Virus record (IMG/VR): IMGVR_UViG_3300034073_002131 | Coordinates: 1-64,000 of that record | Origin: a virus | DNA length: 64,000 nucleotides | Strand: one strand, 5' to 3' | The notes under the pieces: generated by a model | The model's database searches: none | The model's input: the letters and a program-made list of their open reading frames with translations, nothing else | Told to the model about the DNA's origin: nothing | Program-made: the position numbers and the translations under genes | Part shown: piece by piece, positions 5,846 to 12,093 of the stretch | Position numbering within the stretch: position 1 is the stretch's first letter | Layout: each line of letters begins with the position of its first letter

Positions 5846-6304
5846 ATGAGTGCAACAATTAAAAACTTAGAAAGTGCCCTAGCTGGTGAATCTATGGCAC
5901 ATATTAAATACTTATACTTTGCAAAACTTGCTGAAGAACAAGGCTTTTGGGAAGTAGCAGACCACTTCTACTGGACTGCAGATCAGGAGATTAAACACGC
6001 TTGGGGTCATCTTGAGTTGCTGATCGGCAAGCCTAATGTAGTAGAGTCTCTTGAGATGGCAATTGCTGGCGAAACTTATGAGTATACACAAATGTATCCT
6101 GAGTTTAAGCAGATTGCCACGGCTGAGCAAAATCTAAAAGTTGCCGCAGAGTTCAAAGAGCAAGAAGCAGAATCGCAAGATCATGCTCAGCAATTTGCTG
6201 AAATTCTACAAAAAGCAGAAAAGCGATTTGCAGCCCTTGCTAAAGTCGAACAAAAGCACGCTGAAGCCTATAAACAAATTCTTAAGGGAGTAGACCATGA
6301 GTGA
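5846..6304 (+). CDS. rubrerythrin-like diiron protein
   Basis: 152 residues forming a ferritin-like four-helix bundle. Iron ligands fit E15, E48-x-x-H51, further Glu around residues 77-105 and E-x-x-H near the C-terminus. Rubrerythrins reduce hydrogen peroxide using electrons from rubredoxin. The C-terminal rubredoxin domain of classical rubrerythrin is missing here and is encoded by the next, overlapping gene, so the two proteins probably work together in the cytoplasm against oxidative stress. The ATG lies ten bases after the tRNA-fMet CCA, with AAGGA spanning it. Confidence 0.88.
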   Translation: MSATIKNLESALAGESMAHIKYLYFAKLAEEQGFWEVADHFYWTADQEIKHAWGHLELLIGKPNVVESLEMAIAGETYEYTQMYPEFKQIATAEQNLKVAAEFKEQEAESQDHAQQFAEILQKAEKRFAALAKVEQKHAEAYKQILKGVDHE

Positions 6305-6440
6305 AGAACACGTTTGTGTAGTTTGCGGCTGGGTTTACGAAGGCAGCGAGCTTGACGAAGGCATTCACTGGAACGACCTTGAGCATGATTTTGAGTGTCC
6401 AGAGTGTGGCGTAGGTAAAAGCGATTTTGAAGTAGTTTAA
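6297..6440 (+). CDS. rubredoxin
   Basis: 47 residues with two CxxC knuckles, C7-x-x-C10-G and C34-P-E-C37-G, that bind a single iron, and the aromatic residues expected between them. It is the likely electron donor to the rubrerythrin encoded just upstream, with which it overlaps by eight bases. Start chosen from that overlap and AAGGGAG upstream. Confidence 0.9.
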   Translation: MSEEHVCVVCGWVYEGSELDEGIHWNDLEHDFECPECGVGKSDFEVV

Positions 6441-6451
6441 ACCTACTAATC

Positions 6452-6525
6452 CTCCCTATAGTGTAATGGCAGCATACCAGTCTCCAAAACTGTTGGTTGC
6501 GGTTCGAGTCCGTATGGGGAGGCCA
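6452..6525 (+). tRNA. tRNA-Trp (CCA)
   Basis: Acceptor CTCCCTA/TGGGGAG, anticodon loop CTCCAAA, T-loop TTCGAGT, discriminator G, encoded CCA. The anticodon stem carries one mismatch at its base. Confidence 0.92.
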
Positions 6526-6539
6526 AGAAAATTTTTGTC

Positions 6540-6568
6540 TTGACCCTAAATCGCAGATTTGCTATAAT
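6540..6568 (+). promoter_or_regulatory. sigma70-type promoter
   Basis: TTGACC (6540-6545), a 17-bp spacer and TATAAT (6563-6568), continuing ATTATTTC. It drives the gene at 6598 and the tRNAs beyond it. Confidence 0.88.
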
Positions 6569-6597
6569 ATTATTTCTGTGACAGTTTAGGAATCCAA

Positions 6598-6813
6598 ATG
6601 CAAGCATTAAATCAAGTTACTAGTCCTATGTTCTTGTTGCCTGCCTATGGCCGCCAGTATCGAACCCGTGAGCAAGTGCTCCGCGACTGGCAAGGGGGTA
6701 AAGACTTTCAAATTGAGGGTGGCCCCTACTGCTCGATTCGCGACCTTGACCTAATGCACAAGCAGTTTCAGAATATCTATATCCTGTACGACAGGGGAAC
6801 TGTACTAGTATAA
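6598..6813 (+). CDS. hypothetical protein, 71 aa
   Basis: First gene after the promoter at 6,540, with AGGA ten bases ahead of ATG. Contains YGRQYRTREQVLRDWQGGKDF and a Gly-rich turn, a pattern I associate with short conserved proteins of cyanophages and relatives. It may bind nucleic acid, but this is not shown. Ends five bases before tRNA-Leu. Confidence 0.72.
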   Translation: MQALNQVTSPMFLLPAYGRQYRTREQVLRDWQGGKDFQIEGGPYCSIRDLDLMHKQFQNIYILYDRGTVLV

Positions 6814-6818
6814 TTTAA

Positions 6819-6904
6819 GCCCCTGTGGTGGAATAGGTAGACACAAGGGACTTAAAATCCCTCGCTGAAAATGCGTGCCGGTTCGACTCCGGCCGGGGGC
6901 ACCA
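6819..6904 (+). tRNA. tRNA-Leu (TAA)
   Basis: Acceptor GCCCCTG/CGGGGGC, anticodon arm AGGGA/TCCCT with CTTAAAA, long variable arm, T-loop TTCGACT, encoded CCA. Confidence 0.95.
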
Positions 6905-6919
6905 CAGTTAGGAACTTAA

Positions 6920-7117
6920 ATGAAATACCCGTATGCTACGCTTAATATGTGTCTACGCAGTATGCTAGGCTCGCAAGAACTAGTAGACCGGTGGTACGAA
7001 TCGCCTAATCGTGCGTTTGATATGCAAACTCCGCTTCAAATGCTTGAAAGTGGTGACGAACCCCGTAGAACAGTATATAAATATATCCTAGCACAACTTA
7101 ACTATATTCCACAGTAG
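6920..7117 (+). CDS. small protein, weak MbcA/ParS-like pattern
   Basis: 65 residues. The segment LVDRWYESPNRAFDMQTPLQMLESG resembles the toxin-binding domain of MbcA/ParS/Xre antitoxins (W-x-x-x-P-N-x-A-F-x-x-x-T-P-L-x-M-L). No helix-turn-helix domain and no RES-type toxin gene is next to it, so it may be an orphan phage version. Its final codons and TAG (7115-7117) lie inside tRNA-Asn, which starts at 7108. Excision of the tRNA would remove the stop codon. Confidence 0.65.
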   Translation: MKYPYATLNMCLRSMLGSQELVDRWYESPNRAFDMQTPLQMLESGDEPRRTVYKYILAQLNYIPQ

Positions 7118-7182
7118 CTCAGCGGTAGAGCAGTTAACTGTTAATTAATTGGTCGTTGGTTCGATCCCAGCCTGTGGAGCCA
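7108..7182 (+). tRNA. tRNA-Asn (GTT)
   Basis: Acceptor TCCACAG/CTGTGGA, anticodon arm GTTAA/TTAAT with CTGTTAA, discriminator G, encoded CCA. Its first ten bases are also the end of the preceding protein gene. Confidence 0.95.
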
Positions 7183-7184
7183 AG

Positions 7185-7258
7185 TGGGGTATAGTGAAAC
7201 GGTATCACACAGGATTTTGATTCCCATATTCTTGGTTCGACTCCAAGTACCCCTGCCA
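7185..7258 (+). tRNA. tRNA-Gln (TTG)
   Basis: Acceptor TGGGGTA/TACCCCT with a T-T mismatch at 1-72, anticodon loop TTTTGAT, T-loop TTCGACT, discriminator G, encoded CCA. An open first pair is common in tRNA-Gln. Confidence 0.9.
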
Positions 7259-7264
7259 CAAATC

Positions 7265-7735
7265 ATGAAACAATTCGACCTAGAAGAAATCAAAGAGTTT
7301 ATTAGTGCTCAAAGCCCAGACACCAAGATATACTTAGGCGCAGATAGTGAGCGTGTAAGTGGTGGTGATTGTTGGATGGCTGAATACTACTTAGCCGTCG
7401 TAGTACATCTAGAAGGCAAGCACGGCTGTAAAATATTTGGTCAGATTACTCGTGAGCGAGACTACGATCAGCGACAGGATAAACCTGCACTCCGACTTAT
7501 GGGTGAAGTTTATAAAGTAGCCGAACTATTTAATGAACTAAGCGACGTCTTACAAGACAGATATGTAGAAGTACACCTAGATATTAATCCAGATGATCGT
7601 TACGCAAGTTCACAAGTAGTATCGCAAGCTATTGGATATATTCGCGGTACGTGCAACATAGAAGCACAAGTTAAACCTCAAGCATTTGCAGCAAGTTACG
7701 CAGCAGACCGACTAAAATTTATTCTTTCAAACTAA
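7265..7735 (+). CDS. DUF458/YkuK-like RNase H-fold protein
   Basis: 156 residues. The pattern IYLGADSERV at the N-terminus, VEVHLDINP in the middle and a C-terminal QAFAASYAADRLK match the YkuK/DUF458 family, predicted to have an RNase H-like fold with Asp residues as metal ligands. The substrate of the family is unknown. ATG lies six bases after the tRNA-Gln CCA with no room for a free ribosome binding site, so translation may be leaderless-like after tRNA excision. Confidence 0.8.
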   Translation: MKQFDLEEIKEFISAQSPDTKIYLGADSERVSGGDCWMAEYYLAVVVHLEGKHGCKIFGQITRERDYDQRQDKPALRLMGEVYKVAELFNELSDVLQDRYVEVHLDINPDDRYASSQVVSQAIGYIRGTCNIEAQVKPQAFAASYAADRLKFILSN

Positions 7736-7736
7736 A

Positions 7737-7958
7737 ATGACTAAAGACCGCTTTGATCTTGAACAAGAAATCCTAGATTGCTGGCATATCACTGATGATC
7801 TACAGACTATTATGGAAACAGATAGTCTTAATCTTAGCGACGATGTGCATAATCTCCTACTTGGACTTAAGACTCTTTATCACCTTAAGTTTGAGCGTAC
7901 TTTTGCAACATTTGAGCAGTTAGTTGCCCAACGCAAGCTAGACCAACGAATTATGTGA
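7737..7958 (+). CDS. hypothetical protein, 73 aa
   Basis: Helical protein with the pattern DRFDLEQEILDCWHITDDL followed by LKTLYHLKFERTFATFEQL, which I recognise as a small conserved cyanophage-type protein of unknown function. Starts one base after the upstream gene. The TGA stop (7956-7958) lies inside tRNA-Cys, whose first base is 7955. Confidence 0.78.
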   Translation: MTKDRFDLEQEILDCWHITDDLQTIMETDSLNLSDDVHNLLLGLKTLYHLKFERTFATFEQLVAQRKLDQRIM

Positions 7959-8031
7959 CGGTGTTGCTGAACGGCTAGGCTGCAGTCTGCAAAACTGTGT
8001 TATGTGGGTTCAAGTCCCACCCGTCACTCCA
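7955..8031 (+). tRNA. tRNA-Cys (GCA)
   Basis: Acceptor GTGACGG/CCGTCAC, anticodon loop CTGCAAA, T-loop TTCAAGT, discriminator T, encoded CCA. Overlaps the preceding gene stop codon. Confidence 0.93.
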
Positions 8032-8035
8032 CACT

Positions 8036-8110
8036 GCCCCTTTAGCTCAGTGGTAGAGCAGCCGCCTTGTAAGCGGCAGGTCATCAGTTCGAATCCGATA
8101 GGGGGCACCA
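8036..8110 (+). tRNA. tRNA-Thr (TGT)
   Basis: Acceptor GCCCCTT/AGGGGGC, anticodon arm GCCGC/GCGGC with CTTGTAA, T-loop TTCGAAT, encoded CCA. Confidence 0.95.
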
Positions 8111-8122
8111 CTAGGTATATGT

Positions 8123-8509
8123 ATGAACGAAGAACTTAAAGATTCCCTAAGTGAAATTGGCCGGGCATGGAACGAGGCTATGGATGCTATTGAACAAGCT
8201 AGCGAACGGTACTGGAATAGTTTAACTAAAGAACAACAGCTTGATGCGTTCTGTGCAGTATGCCGCCGCATCTACAAAGGTGACATTGAGGACAAAGGCA
8301 CTTACAGGTATGTCCTATACAACGTATTTGGTTTTGGTCCTGAAGCATACGCACAAGCACAAATGGCAGGATACCTGACTATTCATAACAGCATTTTTGA
8401 TGCTGATCACGATGACAACTTGCTAACTAAATTTGCTGAGTTTTGTGGGCTTGATGAGTCAAAAGTTAGTGAGTTTTGGAATCAGCATTCTTGGGCACAA
8501 AACCCATAA
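8123..8509 (+). CDS. hypothetical protein, 128 aa
   Basis: The core QQLDAFCAVCRRIYKGD, then YRYVLYNVFGFGPEAYAQAQ and GYLTIHN, is a pattern shared by proteins of many cyanophages and related environmental phages. Function unknown. Helical, acidic, cytoplasmic. The stop lies only a few bases before the tmRNA acceptor piece. Confidence 0.8.
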   Translation: MNEELKDSLSEIGRAWNEAMDAIEQASERYWNSLTKEQQLDAFCAVCRRIYKGDIEDKGTYRYVLYNVFGFGPEAYAQAQMAGYLTIHNSIFDADHDDNLLTKFAEFCGLDESKVSEFWNQHSWAQNP

Positions 8510-8570
8510 TATGATCGTATGAAGTTGACCCAAAGGTGCTTTGGACGCGGGTTCGACTCCCGCCTGGTCC

Positions 8571-8673
8571 ACCATAGATACATTACACCATTAACGCCAC
8601 GGGGTTATCTAGAGCTGCAGCTCGAAAAGCACACTGTGAGAAGTGCAGATAACAGTAGTGTATCTTTGATGGG
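8571..8673 (+). repeat. tmRNA intervening hairpin joining CCA to the coding piece
   Basis: GATACATTAC (8577-8586) pairs with GTAGTGTATC (8655-8664), and GTTATCT (8604-8610) with AGATAAC (8647-8653). The hairpin starts at the acceptor-piece CCA and closes at TGG just before the coding piece. The layout matches the tRNA junction hairpins. It would be removed during tmRNA maturation. Confidence 0.75.
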
Positions 8674-8755
8674 CCAGTCATGGTTTCGACAGGGCAATGA
8701 GTAGCAATACAGACGATCCGACACAGATAGTCGTTAAAAGTAAACAAAAACAAAC

Positions 8756-8788
8756 GCAAACGATGAAACGTTCGCATTAGCCGCCTAA
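8756..8788 (+). other. tmRNA tag reading frame ANDETFALAA
   Basis: Ten codons, GCA AAC GAT GAA ACG TTC GCA TTA GCC GCC, then TAA. The resume codon is Ala and the end FALAA is a typical protease-recognition tail. The tag is close to the betaproteobacterial ANDERFALAA type and so points to the host group. Confidence 0.92.
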
Positions 8789-8839
8789 ACTCGGCTTAGG
8801 GTTCCAGGTTATCCTCGTAACAGAAAACCTGGACTTAAA

Positions 8840-8864
8840 TGGCCATTTGGCATTTTTATTAACA
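8840..8864 (+). terminator. probable terminator after tmRNA
   Basis: Overlapping short palindromes (AAATGGCCATTT and GCCATTTGGC) followed by ATTTTTATT. They lie after the hairpin TCCAGGTT/AACCTGGA that follows the tag frame. Confidence 0.5.
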
Positions 8865-8890
8865 ATTCTTGCTCAATCGAGGAGAATAAG

Positions 8891-9331
8891 ATGACACTAA
8901 AAGATATTAATAAATACTTTCTAGGCTTTGATGAAGCTCAGGATCGCATTAACAAATTGCATACGCAAATGATTGCTAAGGCAAATGTTAACTATCCGCC
9001 TTATAATGTTCGTAAAACAGACGATCATAAATATCTCTTAGAACTAGCCGTTGCTGGGTTTAGGGAAAGTGAGATTAGTCTGGAAGTATCAAAAGGTGAA
9101 CTTGTAATTACTGCTCAAAAGTCTGAGCAGGAACAAGATAGTGAATATAAAGGCTGGATTCATCAAGGTATTGCCTACAGAGGCTTTACTCGTACCTTTT
9201 TCCTAGATAATCAGTATGAAGTCCTACATGCCGAGCTTAAAGACGGCTTGTTAAAAGTATACCTAGGCTTGCAAGAAACCATGAAGCCTAAGCGTATTCC
9301 TATTGGTGGACAACAGCATCTTGAACTTTAG
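8891..9331 (+). CDS. small heat shock protein (Hsp20, IbpA-like)
   Basis: 146 residues with an alpha-crystallin domain from about 38 to 135. Hallmarks are NYPPYNVRK at its start, ELAVAGFRESEISLEV, GIAYRGFTRTFFL and the GLLKVYL motif (consensus GxLxIxL). Hsp20 proteins bind unfolding proteins without ATP and are frequent in T4-like cyanophages. Start fixed by GAGGAG eight bases upstream. The stop TAG (9329-9331) overlaps the first bases of tRNA-Ser at 9330. Confidence 0.9.
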   Translation: MTLKDINKYFLGFDEAQDRINKLHTQMIAKANVNYPPYNVRKTDDHKYLLELAVAGFRESEISLEVSKGELVITAQKSEQEQDSEYKGWIHQGIAYRGFTRTFFLDNQYEVLHAELKDGLLKVYLGLQETMKPKRIPIGGQQHLEL

Positions 9332-9419
9332 AAGCGTGGTCGAGTGGTTTAAGGCACCGGTCTTGAAAACCGACGATTCCGTAAGGGGTCCGTGAGTTCG
9401 AATCTCACCGCTTCTGCCA
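9330..9419 (+). tRNA. tRNA-Ser (TGA)
   Basis: Acceptor AGAAGCG/CGCTTCT, anticodon loop CTTGAAA, long variable arm, T-loop TTCGAAT, discriminator G, encoded CCA. Overlaps the Hsp20 stop codon by two bases. Confidence 0.95.
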
Positions 9420-9423
9420 ACAC

Positions 9424-9451
9424 AGAGGGTGCCCAGCACCCTCTATTTTTT
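9424..9451 (+). terminator. intrinsic terminator
   Basis: AGAGGGTGC, loop CCA, GCACCCTCT, then ATTTTTT. It ends the Hsp20/tRNA-Ser transcript. Confidence 0.9.
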
Positions 9452-9463
9452 AAACTTGCGCCA

Positions 9464-9586
9464 ATGAACCAAACAAAAATTCCGCCCAGTACTGGCTATA
9501 TCATCCCTATAGCAACTAAAATGTTCCTAAATTGGACTGTGGATGAGTGGGGTTTCTGGAATGTAGAAGTGCTAGTTTTAGACTAA
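9464..9586 (+). CDS. small hypothetical protein, 40 aa
   Basis: A 40-residue frame starting at ATG 9464 after the terminator and ending one base before the next gene. Rich in Ile, Pro and Trp. No ribosome binding site is obvious, and it could be an untranslated leader. The tight spacing to the next gene is the main support. Confidence 0.45.
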   Translation: MNQTKIPPSTGYIIPIATKMFLNWTVDEWGFWNVEVLVLD

Positions 9587-9587
9587 T

Positions 9588-9770
9588 ATGATTTCACCCT
9601 GTATTAAAATATGTAAGCTAGACCCTAAACTGCAGATATGTATTGGCTGTTGGAGAACTAGGGAAGAAATTCAGGACTGGACAACCTACACAGATGAACA
9701 GCGACAGAAAATAGTAAATAGTCTTGCTCAACGATGGGCTAAACTAGCGGGTATAGTGTTTAACGGTTAG
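9588..9770 (+). CDS. DUF1289 family protein
   Basis: 60 residues. The spacing C5-x-x-x-C9 and C18-x-x-C21 with the sequence CIGCWRTREEIQDW matches DUF1289, small proteins predicted to bind an Fe-S cluster or zinc. Function unknown. The last 24 bases, including the TAG stop (9768-9770), are also the 5' part of tRNA-Gly, the deepest gene/tRNA overlap in the window. Confidence 0.85.
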   Translation: MISPCIKICKLDPKLQICIGCWRTREEIQDWTTYTDEQRQKIVNSLAQRWAKLAGIVFNG

Positions 9771-9824
9771 CACGCCAGTCTTCCAAACTCGAAGTGAGGA
9801 GTTCGAATCTCCCTACCCGCTCCA
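9747..9824 (+). tRNA. tRNA-Gly (TCC)
   Basis: Acceptor GCGGGTA/TACCCGC, anticodon loop CTTCCAA, T-loop TTCGAAT, discriminator T, encoded CCA at 9822-9824. Overlaps the preceding gene by 24 bases and shares its last base with the following start codon. Confidence 0.93.
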
Positions 9825-10393
9825 TGAAAAAAATTATACTTTCCCTATTCGACTACAGCGGTAATTGGCCCAAGTACTACCGCGACAGCGGCCTATACGA
9901 TGTATATCAAGTAGACCTTAAACTTGGCCTAGATATACTTGATATAAATCCTGGTGAACTGCCACAGCCTATACACGGTATCTTAGCCGCTCCACCTTGC
10001 ACAGACTTTGCTAGTAGTGGAGCGCAATACTGGACGCAAAAAGATAGGGACGGTCGTACCCAACAAAGCCTACAACTAGTAGATAAAACCTTAGAGATTA
10101 TAAGTTATCACGAACCCAAATGGTGGGTAATTGAAAATCCTGTAGGCAGACTTGCAAAATTACGTCCTGAACTAGGTACCCCTTGGTATTTTCAGCCGTG
10201 GTGGTTTGGTGACGCCTACACCAAGAAAACAGGTTTGTGGGGCACATTTAATCGTGACCTACCACAGAGTCCAGTCGATCCCGACCCTAAATCGCCAATA
10301 ATGCGGTTAGGCGGTAAATCAGAACGAACCAAAGAATTGCGAAGCATGACTCCGCTTGGGTTTGCTCTTGCATTCTACTTAGCAAATCCCTAG
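9824..10393 (+). CDS. DNA cytosine-5 methyltransferase-like protein
   Basis: 189 residues. The APPCTDFASSG segment carries the catalytic Cys of C5 methyltransferases (P57-P58-C59) and WWVIENPVGRL carries the ENP motif (104-106). The AdoMet-binding N-terminus is short (LSLFDYSG) and the usual C-terminal target-recognition and motif X regions are reduced, so it is smaller than typical Dcm enzymes. It may protect phage DNA or be a divergent modifier. The ATG A is the last base of the tRNA-Gly CCA and TAG overlaps tRNA-Val. Confidence 0.82.
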   Translation: MKKIILSLFDYSGNWPKYYRDSGLYDVYQVDLKLGLDILDINPGELPQPIHGILAAPPCTDFASSGAQYWTQKDRDGRTQQSLQLVDKTLEIISYHEPKWWVIENPVGRLAKLRPELGTPWYFQPWWFGDAYTKKTGLWGTFNRDLPQSPVDPDPKSPIMRLGGKSERTKELRSMTPLGFALAFYLANP

Positions 10394-10466
10394 TACCTTA
10401 GCTCAGCGGTAGAGCGTCTCGTTTACACCGAGAGGGTCGGGGGTTCGAACCCCTCAGGTACTACCA
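10392..10466 (+). tRNA. tRNA-Val (TAC)
   Basis: Acceptor AGTACCT/AGGTACT, anticodon stem CTCG/CGAG with TTTACAC, T-loop TTCGAAC, encoded CCA. Overlaps the methyltransferase stop by two bases. Confidence 0.95.
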
Positions 10467-10469
10467 AGC

Positions 10470-10757
10470 ATGCAACCCAAAGACACAGTACAAACTATCA
10501 ACTTTAAAGGTTATACGAATAACAAGTGCGAGTTCTTTCCTTGCCATACAGGAGTTAAAAAAGAATTTAACTGTTTATTTTGTTATTGCCCCCTAGTATT
10601 CCTAAAATGCCCCGGACCGTACAAAGTATTCCAAGACAAAAATGGCATTACCAGAAAAGATTGTAGTGCTTGTATCCTACCACATAACGGTATAGAACAA
10701 TCTTGGCGGTTTATTCAAGACTGGTTGGAGCGTCCCGAACCTTGGGATTATAAGTAA
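10470..10757 (+). CDS. cysteine-rich small domain protein (PF04071-like)
   Basis: 95 residues with a dense Cys/His pattern: NNKCEFFPCH, FNCLFCYCPL, KCPGPY, KDCSACILPH. This matches the cysteine-rich small domain, a presumed metal-binding module found alone or fused to cobalamin enzymes. The link to cobalamin is interesting because a B12-dependent ribonucleotide reductase lies downstream, but that is only an association. ATG starts three bases after the tRNA-Val CCA, so no free ribosome binding site exists. Confidence 0.8.
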   Translation: MQPKDTVQTINFKGYTNNKCEFFPCHTGVKKEFNCLFCYCPLVFLKCPGPYKVFQDKNGITRKDCSACILPHNGIEQSWRFIQDWLERPEPWDYK

Positions 10758-10774
10758 AGTATAAAATTATTAAC

Positions 10775-10803
10775 TTGAACTGGCTTGGTATCTGTGATAT
10801 AAT
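10775..10803 (+). promoter_or_regulatory. sigma70-type promoter
   Basis: TTGAAC (10775-10780), a 17-bp spacer and TATAAT (10798-10803), continuing ATTTATTATT. It drives the phosphoesterase gene. Confidence 0.88.
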
Positions 10804-10848
10804 ATTTATTATTACAGATACCAAGCCATTTATATTTAAGGCACAGAA

Positions 10849-11382
10849 ATGAACGTCTTTTTTTGTTCGGACCATCACTTTCATCACCAAAATATCTTAA
10901 AGTTTCTTCGTGATGACGGTACGCCATTACGTACATTTAGTGGCATCAATCATATGCACGAGCATATTATTGCTCAGCACAACAGTGTAGTAAAGCCTGA
11001 GGATAAAGTATATTTCTTGGGCGATGTTTGCATGACTAAGAATGCAGCCGGACTAGAAATTTTAGGTCGTCTTAATGGCACAAAAATATTAATTCGTGGT
11101 AATCATGACGAATGCAAGCTAGCACAGTACGCACAGTACTTTGATGATGTTCGTGGTGTGTGCCACAGGTACGGTGTAGTAATGACTCATGTGCCTATAC
11201 ATCCAGAAAGCCTAGATCGCTGGGGTACAAATCTACACGGACACCTACACTACCGGCGCGTTCTGTTACCAAACGGCCACCCAGATCCCAGATACATTAA
11301 TGTAAGCATGGAGTGCCTAGACAACTATACTCCACTTAGCCTAGACGAACTAAATAAACGGATTACAAAGAATGCAAAATAA
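10849..11382 (+). CDS. calcineurin-like metallophosphoesterase
   Basis: 177 residues with all main motifs of the fold: SDHHFHH (D and H ligands), FLGDV, RGNHDE, THVPIH and HGHLH. This set binds two metal ions and hydrolyses phosphoesters or nucleotides; the substrate cannot be told from sequence. AAGG lies ahead of ATG and a strong promoter about 50 bases upstream. Overlaps the next gene by 11 bases. Confidence 0.9.
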   Translation: MNVFFCSDHHFHHQNILKFLRDDGTPLRTFSGINHMHEHIIAQHNSVVKPEDKVYFLGDVCMTKNAAGLEILGRLNGTKILIRGNHDECKLAQYAQYFDDVRGVCHRYGVVMTHVPIHPESLDRWGTNLHGHLHYRRVLLPNGHPDPRYINVSMECLDNYTPLSLDELNKRITKNAK

Positions 11383-11566
11383 AAGCTGGCCGTGGCCAAA
11401 GAGCTCAGAAACCATAACTAATACTAATGCACAAAATACTGTCGTATACAGTCAAGTACCTGTAGGCAAACAAAACCTACTTACACTAAAAGATCCGGGT
11501 TGGATTGTTGGGGTATTCATTGGACTACTACTTTTCCTGCCACTCCTATACGCAGCATTTATGTAA
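11372..11566 (+). CDS. small membrane protein, 64 aa
   Basis: A polar N-terminal half (1-42) followed by one transmembrane segment, about 43-63 (WIVGVFIGLLLFLPLLYAAF). No signal peptidase site, so probably a C-tail-anchored inner membrane protein. Coupled to the phosphoesterase by overlap. Function unknown. Confidence 0.7.
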   Translation: MQNKSWPWPKSSETITNTNAQNTVVYSQVPVGKQNLLTLKDPGWIVGVFIGLLLFLPLLYAAFM

Positions 11567-11573
11567 CATATAC

Positions 11574-11651
11574 GGGCCTCTAGCTCACGGAGGTTAGAGC
11601 AACCGACTCATAATCGGTAGGTACTGGGTTCGACTCCCAGGGGGCCCACCA
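11574..11651 (+). tRNA. tRNA-Met or tRNA-Ile2 (CAT)
   Basis: Acceptor GGGCCTC/GGGGCCC with one T-G pair, anticodon arm CCGA/TCGG with CTCATAA, T-loop TTCGACT, encoded CCA. The first pair is normal, so it is not an initiator. CAT can read AUG, or AUA if modified by host TilS; sequence alone does not decide. Confidence 0.93.
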
Positions 11652-11656
11652 ATACT

Positions 11657-11902
11657 ATGAATAATATACCTTTACTATCACAAATTATTGAATTAGCTCA
11701 AGACGGGGAGATTAACGATCCTATTGACTGGGGCATGCTAAGTGTAGATGAAAACAGTGCCTACTTGCTAATTGCAAATGGGCTAGTAGACCTGTTTGGC
11801 TACCCAGAAACCGAACGTGAAATGTTGATTCTAGCAACATTGGTACGAACTACGGTAGAAAACTTTACCCTAAATCTGAAATTATTGGGAGATCCAAGTT
11901 GA
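11657..11902 (+). CDS. hypothetical protein, 81 aa
   Basis: Acidic, helical protein starting five bases after the tRNA CCA, without an obvious free ribosome binding site. Contains INDPIDWGMLSVDEN and a Leu-rich C-terminal helix. No domain recognised. Stop overlaps the next start (TTGA). Confidence 0.7.
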   Translation: MNNIPLLSQIIELAQDGEINDPIDWGMLSVDENSAYLLIANGLVDLFGYPETEREMLILATLVRTTVENFTLNLKLLGDPS

Positions 11903-12093
11903 AAAAATATGTAGTAGCTTGTTATTTCGGCTACGCGAATGATGTAGAACAATGTATTGTACAAGCAGATAACGAATTTGACGCCGTAGTAGACTTTTTA
12001 CAAACTAAACCTCCAGGAATTAATGATCTTGATGAACTCTTAGAGTGGTGTTGGGATCAAGAAATGATTATTAACTTTATTGAAATTAACTAA
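11899..12093 (+). CDS. hypothetical protein, 64 aa
   Basis: I accept a TTG start at 11899 because GGGAG lies about ten bases upstream and TTGA couples it to the previous stop. The protein opens KKYVVACYFGYAND and has a Trp/Cys-containing acidic helix in the second half. Unknown function. Confidence 0.65.
   Translation: MKKYVVACYFGYANDVEQCIVQADNEFDAVVDFLQTKPPGINDLDELLEWCWDQEMIINFIEIN

Larger units (their letters stand above)
8511..8865 (+). ncRNA. ssrA: tmRNA, permuted two-piece type
   Basis: The acceptor piece comes first: a T-arm CGGG-TTCGACT-CCCG, then CTGGTCC (8564-8570), A, CCA (8572-8574). The coding piece starts at GGGCCAG (8671-8677), which pairs with CTGGTCC, followed by the conserved GTTTCGACAGG. 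Long-range P2 pairing is visible: GATCGT (8513-8518) with ACGATC (8713-8718). The tag frame is at 8756-8788. This circularly permuted order is known for host tmRNAs of beta- and alphaproteobacteria and some cyanobacteria. The role is to rescue stalled ribosomes and tag the product. The outer ends are approximate. Confidence 0.92.

Noticed and set aside
6920-7117. Complete toxin-antitoxin system
   Set aside because: Only an antitoxin-like pattern is present; the neighbours are tRNAs and a DUF458 protein, not a RES-type toxin.
8519-8704. 61-codon plus-strand frame across the tmRNA
   Set aside because: It overlaps the tmRNA acceptor and intervening segments, which have clear structural support.
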